A DNA stretch of 64,000 nt. Source: Lachnospiraceae bacterium (GTDB lineage: Bacteria; Bacillota; Clostridia; Lachnospirales; Lachnospiraceae). Both the position numbers and the translations under genes were made by a program. Every line of letters starts with the position of its first letter. Within the stretch, counting starts at the first letter, position 1. The stretch spans positions 52,502 to 116,501 of the forward strand of contig JAGBMJ010000004.1 of assembly GCA_017634975.1 (NCBI GenBank), written 5' to 3'. Of the stretch, positions 43,114 to 51,739 are shown one piece after another. A model generated the notes under the pieces. That model did no database searches. It saw nothing but the letters and a program-made list of their open reading frames with translations, and had not been told where the DNA came from.

Positions 43114-44468
43114 AGAATACGATAAAGATACTTCTATTTTTATCTCTTTTTTTTCTGGCAGCATCGCTGCTTATTTTTCCTGCGATAAACAAACATTACG
43201 ATAACGAAAACGGTATGAGGAATGTTGTCATCAACCGTCTTGTTATAGAGGCGGAAAGAACGGTTGGCGAAGGAGAACCCTATGCGCCGGATCTGACAGA
43301 ACTGCAAGGAACCTATGGGGAGAGATACACACCGGACAGGGTGGAGTATCTGGATGCAGGGGCGCTTGTGGATACCGGGGAAGATTATGTGTGGGATGCA
43401 TTCGGAACGGAGATGATCTGCTCGGTCAAAGGGGCGGAAGGACAGATCTGCGGTTTTCTGCGGATTACGTATTTATCGGGCGACAGAGAGTTTACGGTTT
43501 GTGTGGTGGCTGCAATCATGCTGTTATCTTACATTGCGGCGGTATTTGTAGTGATCGCATTATACCGCCTGATGGTAAGACCTTTTTATATCCTGTCCGA
43601 GTATCCGGAGAAAATAGCAAAGGGAAGACTTTCGGAAGGGATACCGCAGAGTCGGTCCGGGCTGTTTAAAAAATTTATCTGGGGAATGAACATGCTGAAA
43701 GATGAGATCAGCCTGAAGGATAAGAATATAAACAGGATGGAAAAAGAAAAGCAGACCCTGATCATTTCCATCGCTCATGGAATAAAGACGCCCCTTTCCA
43801 ATATCAGGCTCTACGCAGAAGCGATCGAGAGGGGAATTTATCACGAGGATAAAAAGCCGGATGAAAAGGATGCGGTAACGGCGGCAAAGATAACGAAAAA
43901 TGTTGAAAAAGCTGAGCAGCTGGTGAGAGAGATCATGAACAGCAGCGCCGATATTCCGGATGTGCATAACCGGGCAGTAACTGCTTTTTATCTTGAAGAA
44001 CTGATGGATATCGTAAAGGCAGAGTATTGCGGACGAATGGAGCTGCTACATATTCCGTTTGAAACAGTATGTGACAATAATCCGCTGCTTTGCAGCGATA
44101 AAGACGGATTGTATAAGGTGATATCCCAGCTTTTGGATAATGCGGTAAAATACGGTTCGGGTCAGGAAATCATCCTGCGCATGGGAAGGCAGGATGAGGA
44201 TGTGATCATCAGTGTAAAAAACAAAGGAAACATATTGTCGGAAGAAGAAACGGCATACGTATTTAAGAGCTTTTGGCGCGGATCCAATGCAAACGGCCAT
44301 GAGGGTCAGGGGATAGGACTTTATGTCTCGAAAAAGATCGCGGAAAGGCTGGGCGGGGATATTTTTATGAAGAGTTATGCCGAAGAAGATATCACCGAAG
44401 TGACATTGATCGTACCGGTAGATGATAACAGCCGATACGGATCAAGGTCCTTCGATGGTGAACCGTAA
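43110..44468 (+). CDS. Sensor histidine kinase
   Basis: 452 aa starting at TTG 43110, overlapping the response regulator stop. A membrane segment lies at 5-27, an extracytoplasmic sensor at about 30-125 and a second segment at 130-155. A HAMP-like stretch follows, then the phosphorylation box SIAHGIKTPLSNIR near 225-238 and the ATPase N- and G-boxes (LLDNAVKYGSG, HEGQGIGLYVSKKIAERLGG). Partner of the upstream regulator. Confidence 0.93.
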   Translation: MKNTIKILLFLSLFFLAASLLIFPAINKHYDNENGMRNVVINRLVIEAERTVGEGEPYAPDLTELQGTYGERYTPDRVEYLDAGALVDTGEDYVWDAFGTEMICSVKGAEGQICGFLRITYLSGDREFTVCVVAAIMLLSYIAAVFVVIALYRLMVRPFYILSEYPEKIAKGRLSEGIPQSRSGLFKKFIWGMNMLKDEISLKDKNINRMEKEKQTLIISIAHGIKTPLSNIRLYAEAIERGIYHEDKKPDEKDAVTAAKITKNVEKAEQLVREIMNSSADIPDVHNRAVTAFYLEELMDIVKAEYCGRMELLHIPFETVCDNNPLLCSDKDGLYKVISQLLDNAVKYGSGQEIILRMGRQDEDVIISVKNKGNILSEEETAYVFKSFWRGSNANGHEGQGIGLYVSKKIAERLGGDIFMKSYAEEDITEVTLIVPVDDNSRYGSRSFDGEP

Positions 44469-44470
44469 CC

Positions 44471-44570
44471 TTTATTGTGCTTACTATATATACTGATTCT
44501 AGCATCCGGTGGTCAATTCGGCAAGAATATGCTAATATAGTAAGCGCGATTTTTTATTGTGCTTACTATA
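44471..44570. promoter_or_regulatory. Triplicated GCTTACTATA element
   Basis: An 18-bp sequence, TTTATTGTGCTTACTATA, occurs at 44471-44488 and again at 44553-44570. An inverted 10-bp copy TATAGTAAGC at 44536-44545 forms a perfect inverted repeat with the second. It lies in the 182-bp gap before a methyltransferase gene and overlaps -10-like sequences (TATACT, TATAGT), so it may be an operator. The cognate protein is not known. Confidence 0.5.
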
Positions 44571-44650
44571 AAATTTTGTTCAAAGAAGGATCGCGCATTT
44601 GCGGCGTGATCAGGAAATGAAAACATCAGGAGTAAGAGGGGGATATCACA

Positions 44651-45355
44651 ATGCGGAGTTTATCGGAACTGCCTGCGTGGGAACGATTGTTTAAAGAGAT
44701 CATATGGAAACAGCTGGGGGAGATCAAAGATCAGTGTATTCTGGATTTTGGCAGCGGGGAAGGGATCACCGCGGATCATTTTGCCGGGGATAATACCGTG
44801 ACAGCTGTAGAACCCTGGGAGGAAATGCTGAAGAATGCATGGCGGGATCATGAATACAGACAGATTGTGGGCGGTGTGGAAACATTGTCGGCGTTTTCGG
44901 AGAATACCTTTGATGTGATCCTGTGTCATAATGTTTTGGAATATGCGGATAACAAAGTCGAAATCTTAAGAGAACTTTCGAGAGTCCTGAAACCATCGGG
45001 ATTTCTATCCATTGCGAAACATAACCGTTATGGAAGGGTTATGCAAATGGCAGTCCTGCTGGATGATTTTGAAAAGGCAAATGCGCTTTTGGACGGAGCA
45101 GACTCTACGGCTTCGAAATTCGGTGCGATCCGCTATTATGAAGATGAAGATATAACGGAATGGGGTCCGGAACTGACTATGGAAAAGAGTTATGGGATAC
45201 GCACCTTTTGGGATCTGCAGCAAAACCAGGAAAAACACTCGGATGAAAACTGGCAGAAGGAAATGATAAAGCTGGATATGCGTGTTTCGGAGACCGAAGC
45301 GTTCCGGCAGATCGCCTTTTTTCATCATTTGATTTTGAAAAAGAACAGCAGATAA
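44651..45355 (+). CDS. Class I SAM-dependent methyltransferase
   Basis: 234 aa. SAM motif I ILDFGSGEGITADHFAG near 30-46, TAVEPWEEML near 51-60, then VILCHNVLEYAD near 92-103. Small-molecule or protein methylase of unknown target. GTAAGAGGGGG is the ribosome site. It lies 6 bp before the YlmH gene and is probably co-transcribed with it. Confidence 0.87.
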   Translation: MRSLSELPAWERLFKEIIWKQLGEIKDQCILDFGSGEGITADHFAGDNTVTAVEPWEEMLKNAWRDHEYRQIVGGVETLSAFSENTFDVILCHNVLEYADNKVEILRELSRVLKPSGFLSIAKHNRYGRVMQMAVLLDDFEKANALLDGADSTASKFGAIRYYEDEDITEWGPELTMEKSYGIRTFWDLQQNQEKHSDENWQKEMIKLDMRVSETEAFRQIAFFHHLILKKNSR

Positions 45356-45361
45356 AATACC

Positions 45362-46111
45362 ATGAACGAACATGATCAGAAAAACCGAAAACGTTATGAA
45401 GAACTGGCGGACCGGGCAAGGCAGAGCAGTATATATACCTACTCGAGTTTTCATTCGCCGGAAACAGCAGGCCTGGCATATGAGGCGGCAGAGGAACGGG
45501 AGATCACGATGTGGGGCGGAGCGGAAAATACCGAACGCGTGGTGGTCCGTTTCGGAGATCCAAAGGAGATCGGGTATGAAGAGGACTTTCCGATCCATAT
45601 TCTGTATGTCCGTCCAAAACAGGAAAAGTTTGCGGATCATCTGACACATAGGGATTTTCTCGGCGCAATACTGAATCTGGGAATTGAACGGGATGTGATC
45701 GGGGATATCATTGTGACGGAACGGTCGGCCTATTTTTTTGTGCTCGAGGAGATGGCGGAATATATATGTTCCGGTTTGGAAAGGATCAAACATACCGCAG
45801 TACGGTGCAGTATCGTCGAGGCGGTACCGGAAAACTGCCTTCCGAAACTCTGTGAAGAAAACGTAACGGTCACTTCACCGCGACTGGATGCGATCCTGGC
45901 GAAGCTTTATCATCTTTCGCGCGGGGAAGCAAAGAAACTGTTTGATGCCGAGAAGATAACCGTGAACGGCAGACTGTGCAAAAATCCCGAGACGATCCTG
46001 AAAGAGAACAGCAGGGTGTCGGTGAGAGGCTATGGCAAGCTGGAGTATCGCGGCGAAGAATATACTACGAAAAAAGGAAAGACGGGAATCACCATATGGC
46101 GTTATGTATAG
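45362..46111 (+). CDS. YlmH-like S4-domain RNA-binding protein
   Basis: 249 aa. It has the conserved N-terminal YlmH region (FHSPETAGLAYEA near 37-49, FPIHILYVRPKQEKFADHLTHRDFLGAI, LGIERDVIGDI) and a C-terminal S4 domain (SPRLDAILAKLYHLSRGEA, then VNGR). YlmH normally sits in the division cluster next to sepF/divIVA; here it stands with a methyltransferase, so it may be a second copy. YlmH has been linked to ribosome-associated quality control through binding obstructed 50S subunits. Stop at 46111. Confidence 0.88.
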   Translation: MNEHDQKNRKRYEELADRARQSSIYTYSSFHSPETAGLAYEAAEEREITMWGGAENTERVVVRFGDPKEIGYEEDFPIHILYVRPKQEKFADHLTHRDFLGAILNLGIERDVIGDIIVTERSAYFFVLEEMAEYICSGLERIKHTAVRCSIVEAVPENCLPKLCEENVTVTSPRLDAILAKLYHLSRGEAKKLFDAEKITVNGRLCKNPETILKENSRVSVRGYGKLEYRGEEYTTKKGKTGITIWRYV

Positions 46112-46187
46112 ATATAGTCATAAACGAAATGGATCGCCGTTTTGTTTATGAGTCTCGCCGGACGTAACACGGAGGAAATCGGACAAA

Positions 46188-46853
46188 ATGAAGATAATGA
46201 TTGTAGATGATGATGTTCATATCAGCGAGATGCTTTGTGAAAACCTCCATATGGAGGGCTATGAGGTGATCGTGGCGTATTCTGGGACGGAAGCAAAGAT
46301 GCTGCTGGAGAAGGAACGGCCGGATCTGATCCTGCTGGATTTGATGCTTCCCGGGATGAGTGGCGAAGAACTGATCACGCGGATCACGGGAATACCGGTG
46401 ATCGTACTCAGTGCAAAAGCGGATATCGCAGATAAGGTGGGACTCTTACGCAGCGGTGCGGTCGATTATATGACCAAGCCTTTTGAGATACAGGAATTGC
46501 TGGCACGCATTGATGTGCAGCTTCGAAGGACAAGCACTGATGCAGATAAAAATCTGCTGCAGTATCATGGGATATCTCTTGATCAGGATATGCATACCGT
46601 TTTCTGTAACGGCAGTGAGATCCGGCTGACAAGAACGGAGTATGCAATACTCCGGCTCCTGATGCTGAAACAGGAACAGGTGGTGGCAAAGCTGACGATC
46701 CTGGAGAACATAAGCGAGGATACTCCGGATTGTACGGAGGATTCGCTAAAGATACATATCCATAACCTGAGGCGCAAACTGAAGGCAACTGCGGGGAAAG
46801 AGTATATCTCAGCGGTATGGGGCATTGGTTTTATGCTGAAGGATCCTTCTTAA
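46188..46853 (+). CDS. OmpR-family response regulator
   Basis: 221 aa. Receiver with MIVDDDVHISEM at the start, phospho-Asp near 52 in LILLDLMLPGMSG and Lys in YMTKPFEIQE near 100; C-terminal winged HTH (DSLKIHIHNLRRKL). First gene of a regulator-ATPase-permease-kinase set. TTAAC direct repeats overlap its 3' end and lead into the ATPase gene. Confidence 0.93.
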   Translation: MKIMIVDDDVHISEMLCENLHMEGYEVIVAYSGTEAKMLLEKERPDLILLDLMLPGMSGEELITRITGIPVIVLSAKADIADKVGLLRSGAVDYMTKPFEIQELLARIDVQLRRTSTDADKNLLQYHGISLDQDMHTVFCNGSEIRLTRTEYAILRLLMLKQEQVVAKLTILENISEDTPDCTEDSLKIHIHNLRRKLKATAGKEYISAVWGIGFMLKDPS

Positions 46854-46889
46854 CCAAATCTTAACTTTTCTCTTAACTGTTTTCTTAAC
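46850..46889 (+). promoter_or_regulatory. Four TTAAC direct repeats before the ATPase gene
   Basis: TTAAC starts at 46850, 46861, 46873 and 46885, i.e. once per helical turn, followed by a TATCCT -10-like sequence at 46900. Regularly spaced direct repeats of this kind are the usual binding sites of OmpR/PhoB-type regulators, so the upstream response regulator is the likely ligand. Confidence 0.55.
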
Positions 46890-46931
46890 GATTGCATGGT
46901 ATCCTGTTTTCAGAAAGGAAGGAGACTTACG

Positions 46932-47846
46932 ATGGAATACATTCTGAAAACAAATTGCCTCGAAAAAAGGTATCACGATTTTACGGCGCTGAACGGTCTG
47001 ACTATGAGTGTTCCCAAAGGTTCGATCTATGGCTTTGTAGGGAAGAACGGTGCGGGAAAGACCACGCTGATCCGCCTGATCTGCGGATTGCAGCATGCGG
47101 ATGGCGGTGATTTTGAACTGTATGGTGAAAAAAATACAAGCAGGGCGATTTTTGCTGCCAGACGCCGGATGGGGGCGGTTATAGAAACGCCGTCGATCTA
47201 TCTGGATATGACGGCAGAAGATAATCTGAAACAACAGTATGATGTGCTTGGGGTACCGGCTTATGAAGGAATGGATGATCTTTTGAAGCTGGTAGGATTA
47301 TCGGATACCGGAAAGAAAAAGGCAAAGAATTTTTCACTTGGGATGCGGCAGCGACTGGGGATCGCAGTGGCGCTTTGCGGTGATCCGGATTTTCTGGTAT
47401 TGGATGAGCCGATCAACGGTCTGGATCCGCAGGGAATCATAGAAATACGGGAACTGATACTGAAGCTCAACCGGGAACGAAAGATCACGGTGCTCATATC
47501 CTCCCATATACTGGATGAACTTTCCAGACTCGCAACACATTATGGCTTTATCGATCACGGCCGTATCGTGCGGGAGATGAGTGCCGCGGAACTGGAAAAA
47601 GTATGCCGGAAGTGCATCCGCCTGACGGTTACGGATGTGAAGGCGCTGGCCATGGTTTTGGACGATATGGGAATGGAATATAAGATAACGGACGATCAGA
47701 ATGCGGATGTCTATGCAAAGCCGGTTCTGTCAGAGATTGTGAGAAAACTGGATCCGTACGGATGCGAGCTGATCACGGCCTCCGAACGTGATGAGAGTCT
47801 GGAAGGCTACTATATCTCACTGGTGGGAGGTGGGAGCCATGAATAA
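46932..47846 (+). CDS. ABC transporter ATP-binding protein (bacitracin/lantibiotic type)
   Basis: 304 aa from ATG 46932, with GGAAGGAG upstream. Walker A GKNGAGKTT near 38-46, signature FSLGMRQRL near 135 and Walker B FLVLDEPINGLDPQG near 155-169. The long C-terminal part fits BcrA/SpaF-type ATPases that export or immunise against peptide antibiotics. It overlaps the permease by 8 bp. Confidence 0.93.
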   Translation: MEYILKTNCLEKRYHDFTALNGLTMSVPKGSIYGFVGKNGAGKTTLIRLICGLQHADGGDFELYGEKNTSRAIFAARRRMGAVIETPSIYLDMTAEDNLKQQYDVLGVPAYEGMDDLLKLVGLSDTGKKKAKNFSLGMRQRLGIAVALCGDPDFLVLDEPINGLDPQGIIEIRELILKLNRERKITVLISSHILDELSRLATHYGFIDHGRIVREMSAAELEKVCRKCIRLTVTDVKALAMVLDDMGMEYKITDDQNADVYAKPVLSEIVRKLDPYGCELITASERDESLEGYYISLVGGGSHE

Positions 47847-48678
47847 ACTGATACGTGCGGGGCTGAAAAGAGTATTCCGGATCAAAACGATATACCTGTG
47901 CCTGGCGGTACTTTTTCTGATCGATGGTTTTGATATCATGAAAGAATCCTTATTTCCGGAGCCGGGCAGGAGCCTTCCGGATCCGGAGGGGTATCTTATG
48001 TCTGCGTTTTTGACAATGATACTTCTGACGGCTGTTTTTATCACCTCTTTCCTGGGAAGTGAATATCAATACGGAACGTTGAGAAATAAAATCGCGGTAG
48101 GGCATGAACGGTGGAAGCTGTATGTGGGAAGCTTTGTCGTATGTTATAGTGCAGTTTTGATCATGTATGTTTTCGTATGGGGGATGACAGCTGTTTTCGG
48201 AACTCTTTTTCTGGGCGGATTCAAAAGTGATATAAAAGAACTGGCTGCTACGGGACTGGTATCGTTTCTGGCATTTACCCTGCTGACAGCGCTGTTTGTT
48301 CTGGTGGGATTGTGTATCCAAAGCAAGAGTGCCGGTTCCGTGGCTGCGGTGATCCTCGCGTTTCTGTGTATGATCGCCGGCGTAATGACGGTACAGATCC
48401 TTTCCGCACCGCAGTTTATTCCGGCAGACAGCATTCCGGCACAGTTCATTTCGGAATACAAGCCGGTTCCGGGGGATCCGACTCTTTTGATCAATCCGGA
48501 CTATGTGGAGGGGAACCGGAGAAAGATGTTTGAGATGGTACACAAACTCTGTCCGGCTTCACAGATGCTGACTGCAGAGGAAGGGATCGATGCGGAACGT
48601 GTTTTGATCCCCATTACGGAAACAGTGGTATTGTTTGCGGCAGGAATGCTGGTGTTTCAAAAGCGTGATCTGAAATAA
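47839..48678 (+). CDS. ABC-2 type membrane permease
   Basis: 279 aa from ATG 47839. Six predicted membrane segments (near 15-35, 55-75, 105-130, 145-175, 180-200 and 255-275) with TSFLGSEYQYGTLRNKI, the ABC-2 hallmark after TM2. Partner of the preceding ATPase in a BcrAB-like exporter. Confidence 0.88.
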   Translation: MNKLIRAGLKRVFRIKTIYLCLAVLFLIDGFDIMKESLFPEPGRSLPDPEGYLMSAFLTMILLTAVFITSFLGSEYQYGTLRNKIAVGHERWKLYVGSFVVCYSAVLIMYVFVWGMTAVFGTLFLGGFKSDIKELAATGLVSFLAFTLLTALFVLVGLCIQSKSAGSVAAVILAFLCMIAGVMTVQILSAPQFIPADSIPAQFISEYKPVPGDPTLLINPDYVEGNRRKMFEMVHKLCPASQMLTAEEGIDAERVLIPITETVVLFAAGMLVFQKRDLK

Positions 48679-48689
48679 AGGAGTGACCT

Positions 48690-49565
48690 ATGATCAATTT
48701 ACCGGTCGGCATGTGTATAATTATCATTCTGCTGTTGTGCGCAAAGATCGTTTTGATGAAAAAAGCGATACGGGAGGTTACGGATGAGTTTTCCGACAGA
48801 GTGGAAAGCGATACCAATACCCTCATAGATGTTTCTACCGGAGATAAAGATATTGTCCGGCTGGCGGAAACACTGAATTCCAGGCTGCGGGTGCTTCGGG
48901 CGGAGCACCTGCAGTATCATCAGGGAAATGCGGAACTGAAGGCAGCGATCACGAATATCTCCCACGATCTCCGTACACCGCTTACAGCGATCTGTGGCTA
49001 TATCGATATGCTGCAAAATACCGGGGACAAAGAAAAACAGGTTCACTATCTTGCAATCATGAAGGAACGGGCGGGAATGATGAAACAGCTCACGGAAGAA
49101 CTGTTTAAATATTCGGTCATATTGTCGGAAGAAGAGGAACTTGAAGTGGAAAACGTCTTTATCAATCAGCTGCTTGCGGAAAGCATCAGCGGATTTTATC
49201 CTGCGCTTTCGGAAAGGGGGATCACACCGGATATTCGGCTTACGGAGCACCGGATCGAACGCAGGGTAAATAAAGCGGCGCTGACAAGGGTGTTCTCAAA
49301 TCTGCTTAATAATGCAGTGAAATACAGTGACGGAGATCTTTCGATTACACTTGGTGATACCGGAGAGATACTGTTTAAAAATCATGCAAAAGGGCTGTCT
49401 ACCGTGGAGGTGGAGCAGCTCTTTCACCGTTTTTATACGGTGGAAGCAGGACATTATTCTACGGGAATCGGACTGTCAATCGCAAAGACGCTGATCGAAA
49501 GGATGCATGGCAGTATTATGGCGGCTTATGAAAATGAGAAATTAACGATACGGATCATGTTGTGA
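48690..49565 (+). CDS. Sensor histidine kinase (intramembrane-sensing type)
   Basis: 291 aa. One short N-terminal membrane segment (5-22) and almost no extracellular part, then a phosphorylation box NISHDLRTPLTAICGYIDML near 91-110 and ATPase boxes NLLNNAVKYSDG and STGIGLSIAKTLIERMHG. Such short kinases often sense peptide antibiotics together with their ABC transporter. Last gene of the set. Confidence 0.92.
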   Translation: MINLPVGMCIIIILLLCAKIVLMKKAIREVTDEFSDRVESDTNTLIDVSTGDKDIVRLAETLNSRLRVLRAEHLQYHQGNAELKAAITNISHDLRTPLTAICGYIDMLQNTGDKEKQVHYLAIMKERAGMMKQLTEELFKYSVILSEEEELEVENVFINQLLAESISGFYPALSERGITPDIRLTEHRIERRVNKAALTRVFSNLLNNAVKYSDGDLSITLGDTGEILFKNHAKGLSTVEVEQLFHRFYTVEAGHYSTGIGLSIAKTLIERMHGSIMAAYENEKLTIRIML

Positions 49566-49586
49566 AACAACAGATGGATTAAAGCC

Positions 49587-49621
49587 GTTCCTATCACAGC
49601 AGGAATGGCTGTGATAGGAAC
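49587..49621. terminator. 14-bp perfect hairpin after the kinase gene
   Basis: GTTCCTATCACAGC and GCTGTGATAGGAAC separated by 7 nt. The stem is strong but no T-run follows on the plus strand; probable terminator or stem-loop between operons. Confidence 0.5.
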
Positions 49622-49625
49622 AAAA

Positions 49626-49725
49626 TACCCATTGACAATCCGACTGGAAAGACTTAAAATGACACCAGGTCAATAAATGACAAGGTGTCATTTTAATTTT
49701 GAGATAACAGATAAGGGGAAAATAT
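49626..49725 (+). repeat. 100-bp direct repeat, copy A: duplicated tetR promoter/operator
   Basis: Nearly identical to 50856-50955. It contains a consensus promoter TTGACA (49632-49637)-N17-TAAAAT (49655-49660) and an operator of perfect 11-bp arms AAAATGACACC / GGTGTCATTTT (49656-49694). Here it is followed by a decayed tetR remnant instead of an intact gene and may drive the hydrolase at 49877. Confidence 0.85.
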
Positions 49726-49775
49726 AAGCCGGAACTTATGTTTTCGTGTCTGGCGGATTCTGTTATTGCTATATG
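49717..49775 (+). pseudogene. tetR remnant with internal deletion
   Basis: Bases 49717-49773 match the 3' end of the intact tetR gene (51551-51606): KYKPELMFSC, then LADSVIAI. They are fused directly to the tetR leader, so nearly the whole coding region is missing. The join falls in GGAAAATAT, which occurs in the intact copy both just before the start codon (50947-50955) and inside the 3' part (51551-51559). The deletion can thus be explained by recombination between two 9-bp identities. Confidence 0.8.
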
Positions 49776-49889
49776 AAAGCGGTGAATCCGCAGACGCAGA
49801 TCAATTGCTATAGAGGGTATAACCATGCTCAGCTGGCATGTTTCGAGCCGGAGAAATGGGTGGAGGAAGTAGAACGATGGCTGAAATAA
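49776..49889 (+). pseudogene. C-terminal fragment of an alpha/beta-hydrolase-like gene
   Basis: A 37-codon open frame with no start reads KAVNPQTQINCYRGYNHAQL, then ACFEPEKWVEEVERWLK and stop. The Gly-Tyr-Asn-His-Ala-Gln segment looks like the catalytic-His region at the end of an alpha/beta hydrolase. It overlaps the start of the intact hydrolase by 13 bp. Confidence 0.6.
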
Positions 49890-50713
49890 AAAGAAACGGG
49901 GAAGTGCGGATCGACAATACGGAAATGTACTACGCGTCCTTTGGCAGGGGAGAGAATAAACTGGTCGTACTGCCCGGATTGTCGGATGGACTGGCAACGG
50001 TGAAGGGGAAGGCGCTTCTTTTGGCGGCACCATACAAACGTTTTTTGCAAGACTATACGGTATTTATGTTCAGCAGAAAAAACCGGATGCCGGAGGGATA
50101 CTTGATCCGGGATATGGCGAAAGACCAGGCTATGGCAATGAACGAACTCGGGATCTCAAAAGCTGCAGTGATGGGCGTATCCCAGGGAGGCATGATTGCG
50201 CAGTATCTGGCAATCGATCATCCGGAAATGGTGGAGAGGCTGATCCTGGCGGTGACTGCACCGTATGCAAACGAGGTGGTGCGGGATGCTGTGGAAAGCT
50301 GGATCCAAATGGCAAAGGTGCATGATCACATTTCCCTTATGTGTGATACGGCGGAGAGAATGTATTCCGAAGCTTATCTTAAGAAAAACAGGAAAATTTT
50401 TCCTTTGATCGCACGGCTGACCAAACCGAAAAGTTATGAACGCTTTTTCAGAAATGCATATGCCATTTTGCAATTTGATGCACGGAAAGAACTGGAGAAG
50501 ATCAAATGTCCTACTCTTATCATTGCCGGGGATGATGATAAGACCGTGGGAAATGAAGGCTGTTATGAACTGCACCGTAACATTGCGGGGAGCGATATTT
50601 ATATATATGAAGGCCTGGGGCATGGAACATTTGAGGAAGCGAAAGATTTTTATGACCGGGTATACGAATTCTGCAGGATGCCGGCAGCGACGGATGGCGG
50701 AATTTATGATTGA
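49877..50713 (+). CDS. Alpha/beta-hydrolase fold protein
   Basis: 278 aa from ATG 49877, with GGAGGAAG before it. The nucleophile elbow is GVSQGG (Ser near 103), then a helical lid at 140-195, the acidic residue in IAGDDDKTVG near 222 and the His in GLGHGTFEE near 252. Related to ordinary serine hydrolases of unknown substrate. The upstream TetR-type operator suggests control by the regulator at 50954. Its 3' end runs into a fragment homologous to the sequence after tetR. Confidence 0.83.
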   Translation: MAEIKRNGEVRIDNTEMYYASFGRGENKLVVLPGLSDGLATVKGKALLLAAPYKRFLQDYTVFMFSRKNRMPEGYLIRDMAKDQAMAMNELGISKAAVMGVSQGGMIAQYLAIDHPEMVERLILAVTAPYANEVVRDAVESWIQMAKVHDHISLMCDTAERMYSEAYLKKNRKIFPLIARLTKPKSYERFFRNAYAILQFDARKELEKIKCPTLIIAGDDDKTVGNEGCYELHRNIAGSDIYIYEGLGHGTFEEAKDFYDRVYEFCRMPAATDGGIYD

Positions 50714-50855
50714 ATTTGCTTTAGCTGGCTGTTGCTGCCAAGATAGCCCTTGTCACGCCTGAGGATCAGGAATATAATACAGACAAGCAGGCGGGACGGT
50801 TCAAGGCAAAAAGTCGGGAGGATATCAGGAGGGCAGCTGCAAAGGATCATAACAT

Positions 50856-50955
50856 TACCCATTGACAATCCGACTGGAAAGACTTAAAATGACACCAGGT
50901 CAATAAATGACAGGGCGTCATTTTAATTTTGAGATAACAAATAAGGGGAAAATAT
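50856..50955 (+). promoter_or_regulatory. 100-bp direct repeat, copy B: tetR promoter and operator
   Basis: TTGACA (50862-50867)-N17-TAAAAT (50885-50890), with the operator overlapping and following the -10: AAAATGAC and GTCATTTT arms at 50886-50924, and an inner GGTCA-ATAAA-TGAC pair. A repressor bound here would block its own promoter, so autorepression by the TetR protein is likely. Confidence 0.8.
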
Positions 50956-51622
50956 GCCGAAAGTCAGTGAAGAGTATTACGAGAAGAAAAGAAGAGAGAT
51001 CATAGATGCGGCGTACCGTGTGTGCATACGGAAACCGGTTTCGGCAGTGGAAATGAAGGATATCATTGCAGAAACCGGGTATTCCCATGGAGCGATCTAC
51101 CGCTACTATGACAATATGGATGAGATCCTGCACGATCTGGTGGTTACGGTGAACTCCGAAAACAGCATTAAGGAACGGCTGGATGCAATAATACAGAATG
51201 CGGATACGGAAAAGTGGGAGCAAACGATATACCGGATCTTTGAAATGCTTGCAAAGCAGATGAGAGAGGTGGGGACGGATGTTTTAAAACTCTCCATATA
51301 CAGTGATGTACTGGCAATGAGTGATCCGGAGAGAACCGAACGCATCGTGCAAAAACTGGGGAAAGACGAGCAGAGTCCGTTGCTCTATCTTGTACAATCC
51401 ATGAATGTATTCCTGAAGAAAACCGTGAAAGAATACAAGCTGAAGCCAAAGAGAAAGACGGATGAGATCATTCAATTTATTATTGCATCTTATCACGGCA
51501 TCTCTAACGGATATGTGCTTTCCGAATGTTTTCGGGCGGATCATGTGAAAGGAAAATATAAGCCGGAACTTATGTTTTCGTGTCTGGCGGATTCTGTTAT
51601 TGCTATACTTAAAGGAGAATAA
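50954..51622 (+). CDS. TetR/AcrR-family transcriptional regulator
   Basis: 222 aa. N-terminal HTH (RREIIDAAYRVCIRKPVSAV, then TGYSHGAIYRYYDNMDEIL at about 33-51) and a variable ligand-binding domain. AAGGGGAAAAT precedes ATG 50954. It should bind the AAAATGACACC operator present before its own gene and before the hydrolase gene. Ligand unknown. Confidence 0.9.
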   Translation: MPKVSEEYYEKKRREIIDAAYRVCIRKPVSAVEMKDIIAETGYSHGAIYRYYDNMDEILHDLVVTVNSENSIKERLDAIIQNADTEKWEQTIYRIFEMLAKQMREVGTDVLKLSIYSDVLAMSDPERTERIVQKLGKDEQSPLLYLVQSMNVFLKKTVKEYKLKPKRKTDEIIQFIIASYHGISNGYVLSECFRADHVKGKYKPELMFSCLADSVIAILKGE

Positions 51623-51739
51623 GAATATATGATTGAAATTGCTTTAGCTGTATGTTGCTTTCGTTGAAAATATAAGCCATCCATGATAGAATATAGTCGC
51701 GAAATCAAAGGATAGAACCATATAACAAGGAAAAACAGG

